A stretch of 8,143 nt of DNA from Bacillota bacterium (GTDB lineage: Bacteria; Bacillota; Sulfobacillia; JAJZIM01; JAJZBP01), in assembly GCA_021798855.1 (NCBI GenBank), contig JAJZBP010000089.1:1-8143 (forward strand), in the 5' to 3' direction. Numbering within the stretch: the stretch's first letter is position 1; the number at the start of each line of letters is the position of its first letter. Positions 5,184 through 8,143 of the stretch are shown piece after piece. Under the pieces are notes generated by a model. That model saw nothing but the letters and a program-made list of their open reading frames with translations. It did no database searches and was not told the DNA's origin. A program made the translations under genes and the position numbers.

Positions 5184-7199
5184 ATGGAGGAGCTGGGGAG
5201 TCCGCCTTGTAATCATGCCTGCCCCGTGCGCACCGACGCGCGCGGGTACGTGCGGGCCATCGCCCGCGGTGATTATCCGGCGGCTGGTCGCCTGATTCGT
5301 GAGCGCAATCCCTTCGCCACGGTATGTGCTTGGGTGTGTTCCCATCCCTGTGAGGAAGCCTGCCGCCGTGGTCAGGTGGAGGCGCCCATCGCCATCCGCT
5401 ATTTGAAGGGGTTTGCCCTGGAAAAAGGACGCGGCGTGGGGCAGCCCCAGCCGGCAAACCCGACGAAGTCGAAACTGCGGGTGGCCGTCATCGGCTCCGG
5501 TCCTGCGGGTATGACGGCGGCTCACGACTTGGCCGAGGCCGGTTACCGGGTAACTGTGTTTGAGCGCGCCACCACCTTGGGGGGGCAATTGAGCCAGACC
5601 ATACCGCCTTATCGCTTGGACCGGAAGGGCCTGGCGCAAGATATTGCGGATATTCTGGCCTTGGGGGTGGAAGCCCGGACTGGAGTGGAGGTCGGGGTCG
5701 ACGTTTCCTGGGAGGAGTTGCGGCGGGACTTCGCGGCCGTCCTCGTCGCAGTTGGATTATGCGAAAGCCGGCGGTTGGACCTTCCCGGTGGGGACAACGA
5801 AAATGTGCTGGGAACCATGAGTTTCCTGCGTGAAGTCGCCATGGGGGGACGTCCCAAGTTGGGCAAGCGAGTGCTGGTGGTGGGCGGGGGCGACGTGGCC
5901 ATGGATACGGCCAGGACGTCGGTCCGACTGGGAGCGGAGGAGGTTCAATGCGTCAGTCTGGAAGAGAGGGGGCAGATGCCGGCTCACTCCTGGGAGATCA
6001 CGGAGGCCGTGGAAGAAGGGGTGATCCTTCATCCCGGTTGGGGGCCGCACCGCTTCCAGCTTTCCGAGGACGGGCGGTTGCAGGGTTTGGAGGTCAAGCG
6101 GGTTCGCAGCCTCTATGCGGCGGACGGGCGGTTTGCTCCCACCTTCGACGAAGATGAACGGCGGTTCCTGCCCGCCGAGACGGTGATTCTGGCCATCGGC
6201 CAGACGGCGGACCTGGCCTTCTTGGACGGTTCGGGGATTGAGATCAACGACCGGGGACAAATGGTGGTGGACCGGGAAAAGTTGACCACCAGCCGGACGG
6301 GGATTTTTGCTTGCGGCGAGTTGGCTCAGGGGCCGGGGGCGGCCATCAGGGCGGTGGCTCACGGTCAGCGGGCGGCTTTGGTCATCCGCAACCATCTCGG
6401 GGAGAGGATGGAGCTCCCCGCCGAAACAGCGGCCATCGGGCCGCTCCCAAATTGGGTGAGAGAGCGCATCCCGACCCAGGCGCGGGTCGTGATGCCGGAG
6501 GTTCCTGGGGAGGTGCGCCGCGGCGGCTGGGAACCTTTCGAACTGGGGTTGGGTGAGGCGGAGGCCATGCGGGAGGCGAACCGCTGCCTGCGTTGCGGCT
6601 TGGGGGCGGAGGTGGACGCGGCGAAGTGTGCGGCTTGCCTGACCTGCCTGCGAGTGTGTCCATACGGAGTGCCGCTGGTGGGGGCGGTGGCCTCGATGCC
6701 GGCGGAGGGATGCCAGTCTTGCAACTTCTGCGCGGCGGAATGCCCGGGAGAAGCCATTCGGGTCGGTTACTGGGCGGAGGGGGAGACCGGGGCGTCGGGG
6801 ATGGGAGCGGTTGCCCGGGTGGCTGGGAAGGTGGCTGTTCTGGCCTGCCAGAGTGCGCTGACGGCGGTCGAAGCATGGTCGGAAGCGGCGATCCAAGGGG
6901 CCGTTATGGTGTCCCTGCCCAACGCCTGCGGAGTTTCCGCCGAGGCTTTGGTGGAATATTTGGTGGCGGGGGCCACCGGTGTGGTCGTCTTGGCCTGTCC
7001 CCAGTGCCGGCATCCCGGCGGTGAGGTGAGATTGACGGGGGTGGTGGAAAGGGCGAGAGCGGTTCTGGCCCTGGGCGGTTTGGAAGATGCGTTGCGTTTG
7101 GTGCGGGGTGGTTTGCCCGGGGACGAGGAGCTTTTGCGCCGGGCGGTTGACGAGGTGAGCCAGGCTGCCGGCGACGCGGTCGCTAAGGCGGCGGGGTAA
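5184..7199 (+). CDS. Three-module iron-sulfur flavoprotein: GltD/NfnB-like + 2[4Fe-4S] ferredoxin + MvhD/FlpD-like tail
   Basis: 671 residues from ATG 5184 (GGAGGT at 5169-5174, 9 nt before; TTG 5181 is an alternative). The N-terminus holds cluster cysteines C9, C13, C48, C52, C56 and C60 in the GltD-type pattern. The flavoprotein core has FAD loop G104-S-G-P-A-G109, an NAD(P) loop G234-G-G-D-V-A-M-D and a second FAD motif around C377-G-E-L to ~396. R-C468-L-R-C471 follows, then two clusters C482/485/488/492-P and C510/513/516/520-P. The last ~125 residues carry C555, C582, C605 and C608 with A-G-A-T-G-V-V-V-L-A-C-P, like MvhD/FlpD electron-transfer subunits. GltD or NfnB alone is ~460-490 aa, so this is a fusion. 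It probably moves electrons between NAD(P)H and a low-potential partner; partner and any bifurcation are unknown. It stands alone between tRNA genes. Confidence 0.88.
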   Translation: MEELGSPPCNHACPVRTDARGYVRAIARGDYPAAGRLIRERNPFATVCAWVCSHPCEEACRRGQVEAPIAIRYLKGFALEKGRGVGQPQPANPTKSKLRVAVIGSGPAGMTAAHDLAEAGYRVTVFERATTLGGQLSQTIPPYRLDRKGLAQDIADILALGVEARTGVEVGVDVSWEELRRDFAAVLVAVGLCESRRLDLPGGDNENVLGTMSFLREVAMGGRPKLGKRVLVVGGGDVAMDTARTSVRLGAEEVQCVSLEERGQMPAHSWEITEAVEEGVILHPGWGPHRFQLSEDGRLQGLEVKRVRSLYAADGRFAPTFDEDERRFLPAETVILAIGQTADLAFLDGSGIEINDRGQMVVDREKLTTSRTGIFACGELAQGPGAAIRAVAHGQRAALVIRNHLGERMELPAETAAIGPLPNWVRERIPTQARVVMPEVPGEVRRGGWEPFELGLGEAEAMREANRCLRCGLGAEVDAAKCAACLTCLRVCPYGVPLVGAVASMPAEGCQSCNFCAAECPGEAIRVGYWAEGETGASGMGAVARVAGKVAVLACQSALTAVEAWSEAAIQGAVMVSLPNACGVSAEALVEYLVAGATGVVVLACPQCRHPGGEVRLTGVVERARAVLALGGLEDALRLVRGGLPGDEELLRRAVDEVSQAAGDAVAKAAG

Positions 7200-7227
7200 A
7201 GAATGGCTAAAGGCCAAGGTGTGGATC

Positions 7228-7245
7228 GGGGCCGGCGGGGCCGGC
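7228..7245 (+). repeat. Tandem 9-bp GC repeat / hairpin after the flavoprotein gene
   Basis: GGGGCCGGC occurs twice in a row (7228-7236 and 7237-7245). Because GCCGGC is self-complementary, the copies can form a 6-bp hairpin with a GGG loop. It is 29 bases after the stop. With no T run it is not a classic intrinsic terminator, though it could stabilise the 3' end of the message. Confidence 0.55.
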
Positions 7246-7270
7246 GCGGACTGGGTAAGGGCCGGAATGG

Positions 7271-7286
7271 TTTGTAAATTTGCAAA
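7271..7286. promoter_or_regulatory. Near-palindrome just upstream of the tRNA promoter
   Basis: TTTGTAAATTTGCAAA is a 16-bp palindrome with a single mismatched pair, ending 6 bases before the -35 box. It is AT-rich inside GC-rich DNA. It could be an UP element contacted by the RNA polymerase alpha subunit, or an operator; the sequence does not decide between them. Confidence 0.5.
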
Positions 7287-7292
7287 TGCGAA

Positions 7293-7321
7293 TTGACAGG
7301 CTTGGGGGAAGTGGATATAAT
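7293..7321 (+). promoter_or_regulatory. Perfect-consensus sigma-A promoter of the tRNA cluster
   Basis: TTGACA (7293-7298), a 17-base spacer and TATAAT (7316-7321) match the bacterial housekeeping consensus exactly. Transcription would begin near 7328, about 32 bases before the first tRNA. A small hairpin (CCCGC 7331-7335 with GCGGG 7340-7344) would sit at the 5' end of the precursor. A strong promoter suits stable RNA genes. Confidence 0.92.
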
Positions 7322-7359
7322 ACACTTTGCCCCGCAAGAGCGGGTGGACAGCAGGACGG

Positions 7360-7438
<79 letters not shown>

Positions 7439-7443
7439 CAAGC

Positions 7444-7472
7444 ATTAAGCGGCACGGGAGCCGTTTAATTTT
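7444..7472 (+). terminator. Possible intrinsic terminator between initiator and elongator tRNA-Met
   Basis: ATTAAGCGGC (7444-7453) pairs with GCCGTTTAAT (7460-7469) through ten pairs including one G-T, around a 6-nt loop, and is followed by a short TTTT (7469-7472) then G. The form is terminator-like, but the T run is short and overlaps the stem. It may act as partial attenuation or as a processing signal within the tRNA transcript. Confidence 0.45.
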
Positions 7473-7493
7473 GTAACTTGCCGAAAGCGCAAC

Positions 7494-7570
7494 GGCGGCG
7501 TAGCTCAGTTGGTCAGAGCATACGGTTCATACCCGTACGGTCGCTGGTTCGAGTCCAGCCGCCGCTACCA
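7494..7570 (+). tRNA. tRNA-Met (elongator, CAU)
   Basis: 77 nt with CCA at 7568-7570. The acceptor GGCGGCG (7494-7500) pairs with CGCCGCT (7560-7566), the outer pair being G-U as in the Bacillus elongator Met tRNA. The anticodon arm is TACGG, loop TTCATAC, CCGTA, anticodon CAT 7528-7530. The T arm is GCTGG, TTCGAGT, CCAGC. The body resembles elongator Met rather than the lysidine-modified Ile tRNA that shares this anticodon. Confidence 0.93.
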
Positions 7571-7572
7571 TT

Positions 7573-7601
7573 CCCGCGAAGGCAGATGAGGCTGGCGCGG
7601 G
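7573..7601 (+). other. Spacer hairpin between tRNA-Met and tRNA-Lys
   Basis: CCCGCG (7573-7578) can pair with CGCGGG (7596-7601), extendable by one T-G pair, enclosing a 17-nt loop. No T run follows. It begins two bases after the CCA of tRNA-Met, so it may act in processing or may be chance in GC-rich DNA. Confidence 0.3.
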
Positions 7602-7630
7602 GTGAGGTATCCAGGCAAAGACGCGGAAGC

Positions 7631-7706
<76 letters not shown>

Positions 7707-7726
7707 AATGCTGCAAGCTGTTGGTG

Positions 7727-7755
7727 AAAAACTTACCCGGTTTCGGGCCTTTTTT
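7727..7755 (+). terminator. Weak terminator-like hairpin between tRNA-Lys and tRNA-Glu
   Basis: CCCG (7736-7739) pairs with CGGG (7744-7747) over a GTTT loop, followed by CC and six T (7750-7755). An AAAAA run at 7727-7731 could pair with the T run and extend the stem across an internal loop. The T run is convincing but the stem is short. tRNA-Glu begins 14 bases later with no clear promoter of its own. Confidence 0.35.
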
Positions 7756-7769
7756 GCCGTTATGCGTTT

Positions 7770-7845
7770 GGCCCCATGGTCTAGTGGCCTAGGACATCAC
7801 CCTTTCAAGGTGGAAACCCGGGTTCGAATCCCGGTGGGGTCACCA
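7770..7845 (+). tRNA. tRNA-Glu (UUC)
   Basis: 76 nt with CCA at 7843-7845. The acceptor GGCCCCA (7770-7776) pairs with TGGGGTC (7835-7841), including one G-U. The anticodon arm is TCACC, loop CTTTCAA, GGTGG, anticodon TTC 7804-7806. The T arm is CCGGG, TTCGAAT, CCCGG. It is the last tRNA in the window, and base composition drops in GC after it. Confidence 0.96.
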
Positions 7846-7858
7846 AAAGAAATCCTTG

Positions 7859-7904
7859 CTGCGACTGGCTTCCTTTAAGGGGAGGCAAGCCGCAGTTTGT
7901 GTTT
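7859..7904 (+). terminator. Probable terminator of the tRNA cluster
   Basis: CTGCG (7859-7863) pairs with CGCAG (7891-7895), and inside that GCTTCC (7868-7873) pairs with GGAGGC (7881-7886, one U-G). The two helices are separated by a small internal loop and closed by a 7-nt loop. TTTGTGTTT follows at once (7896-7904). It is 13 bases after tRNA-Glu, where an end of the transcript is expected. Confidence 0.65.
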
Positions 7905-7934
7905 AGAAGACTTGATTCAACCTGAATGTCGCAA

Positions 7935-7985
7935 GTGGTGATGAGAAAGGGATCTGATTGGGTTAGGATCCCGACCAGTCACCAT
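7935..7985 (+). other. Two-helix dyad in the AT-richer tail of the window
   Basis: TGGTGA (7936-7941) pairs with TCACCA (7979-7984), and GGGATC (7949-7954) pairs perfectly with GATCCC (7967-7972), leaving an asymmetric internal loop and a 12-nt apical loop. It resembles a folded RNA leader or a binding site, but I cannot match it to a known riboswitch. It may be transcribed toward the putative gene at 8106. Confidence 0.4.
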
Positions 7986-8077
7986 AAATTTGGCTAAACC
8001 AAGTATAAAAGCTGACCTGAAAACTTAAGTTCCTTTCCTGCCGGGAGGGTGAATAAAGGGCATAACCTGTTGGGCGG

Positions 8078-8093
8078 TGTCAATGGGGTGACA
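8078..8093. promoter_or_regulatory. Short dyad just before the putative start at 8106
   Basis: TGTCA (8078-8082) and TGACA (8089-8093) form a perfect 5-bp inverted repeat around ATGGGG. It directly abuts the AAAAAGG that would serve as ribosome-binding site. It could be an operator or a hairpin that hides the start region; it is short enough to be chance. Confidence 0.3.
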
Positions 8094-8105
8094 AAAAGGT
8101 AAAAC

Positions 8106-8143
8106 ATGGCAACCATCTATTTTGGGGATTCAGGCCGTCTTCA
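8106..8143 (+). CDS. Possible start of an unrecognised protein, cut by the window edge
   Basis: An ATG at 8106 opens a frame of 12 full codons (M-A-T-I-Y-F-G-D-S-G-R-L) that continues past the window. AAAAAGG (8093-8099) lies 6 bases upstream, a fair ribosome-binding site, and an in-frame TAA just before it rules out an earlier start. No family can be recognised from 12 residues. It follows roughly 200 bases of AT-richer DNA with several dyads, downstream of the tRNA terminator. It may be a gene or a chance opening. Confidence 0.4.
   Translation, partial: MATIYFGDSGRL

Noticed and set aside
7494..7570. Reading the second CAU tRNA as tRNA-Ile2 (lysidine type)
   Set aside because: Its acceptor with the G-U end pair and its body match elongator Met tRNA of Firmicutes better than Ile2.
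7905..8105. T-box, SAM, FMN or cobalamin riboswitch ahead of the 8106 frame
   Set aside because: I looked for the conserved boxes of these classes and found only partial resemblances, such as short GGGTGAA and GGCGGTG strings, not the ordered set.

Overview
The window looks like chromosomal DNA from a GC-rich, probably anaerobic, low-order Firmicute (Clostridia of the Moorella/Desulfotomaculum kind). This is inferred from a YabR-type S1 protein, Firmicutes-like tRNA genes that encode CCA, frequent GTG/TTG starts, TTGACA/TATAAT promoters, and a redox flavoprotein built from modules typical of anaerobic electron-transfer chemistry. No species can be named from the sequence alone.

Layout. Bases 1-444 hold the end of a yabR-like gene, closed by a strong intrinsic terminator (470-504). 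Immediately after it, a TTG-started gene (521-1606) encodes a relative of the cyanobacterial long-chain acyl-ACP reductase (COG5322). It is followed on the same strand by an RseP/RasP-type site-2 protease (1717-2766). A large minus-strand gene (2769-4859) converges on the protease with two bases between the stop codons. It encodes a membrane-anchored GAF-GGDEF-EAL protein with a degenerate GGDEF site and an intact-looking EAL site.

From 4948 onward everything recognisable is on the plus strand: a promoter and tRNA-Leu(UAA), a leader able to fold into a nested hairpin, then a 671-residue iron-sulfur flavoprotein (5184-7199). This protein joins a GltD/NfnB-like oxidoreductase, a two-cluster ferredoxin module and an MvhD/FlpD-like tail. 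A perfect TTGACA-N17-TATAAT promoter (7293-7321) then leads into four tRNA genes (initiator Met, elongator Met, Lys-CUU, Glu-UUC) with hairpins between them and a probable terminator after them. The last ~240 bases are less GC-rich (about 46% over 7921-8100 by hand count), contain several dyads, and may open a new gene at 8106 that runs off the window.

How the genes relate. The acyl-reductase-like enzyme and the intramembrane protease are a plausible membrane-related pair, and the EAL protein would lower c-di-GMP. The flavoprotein is bracketed by tRNA genes and has no partner subunit in view. The most interesting item is the flavoprotein's three-module architecture. Next are the EAL protein with its degraded GGDEF site, the acyl-ACP-reductase homologue outside cyanobacteria, and the transcription signals around the tRNAs.
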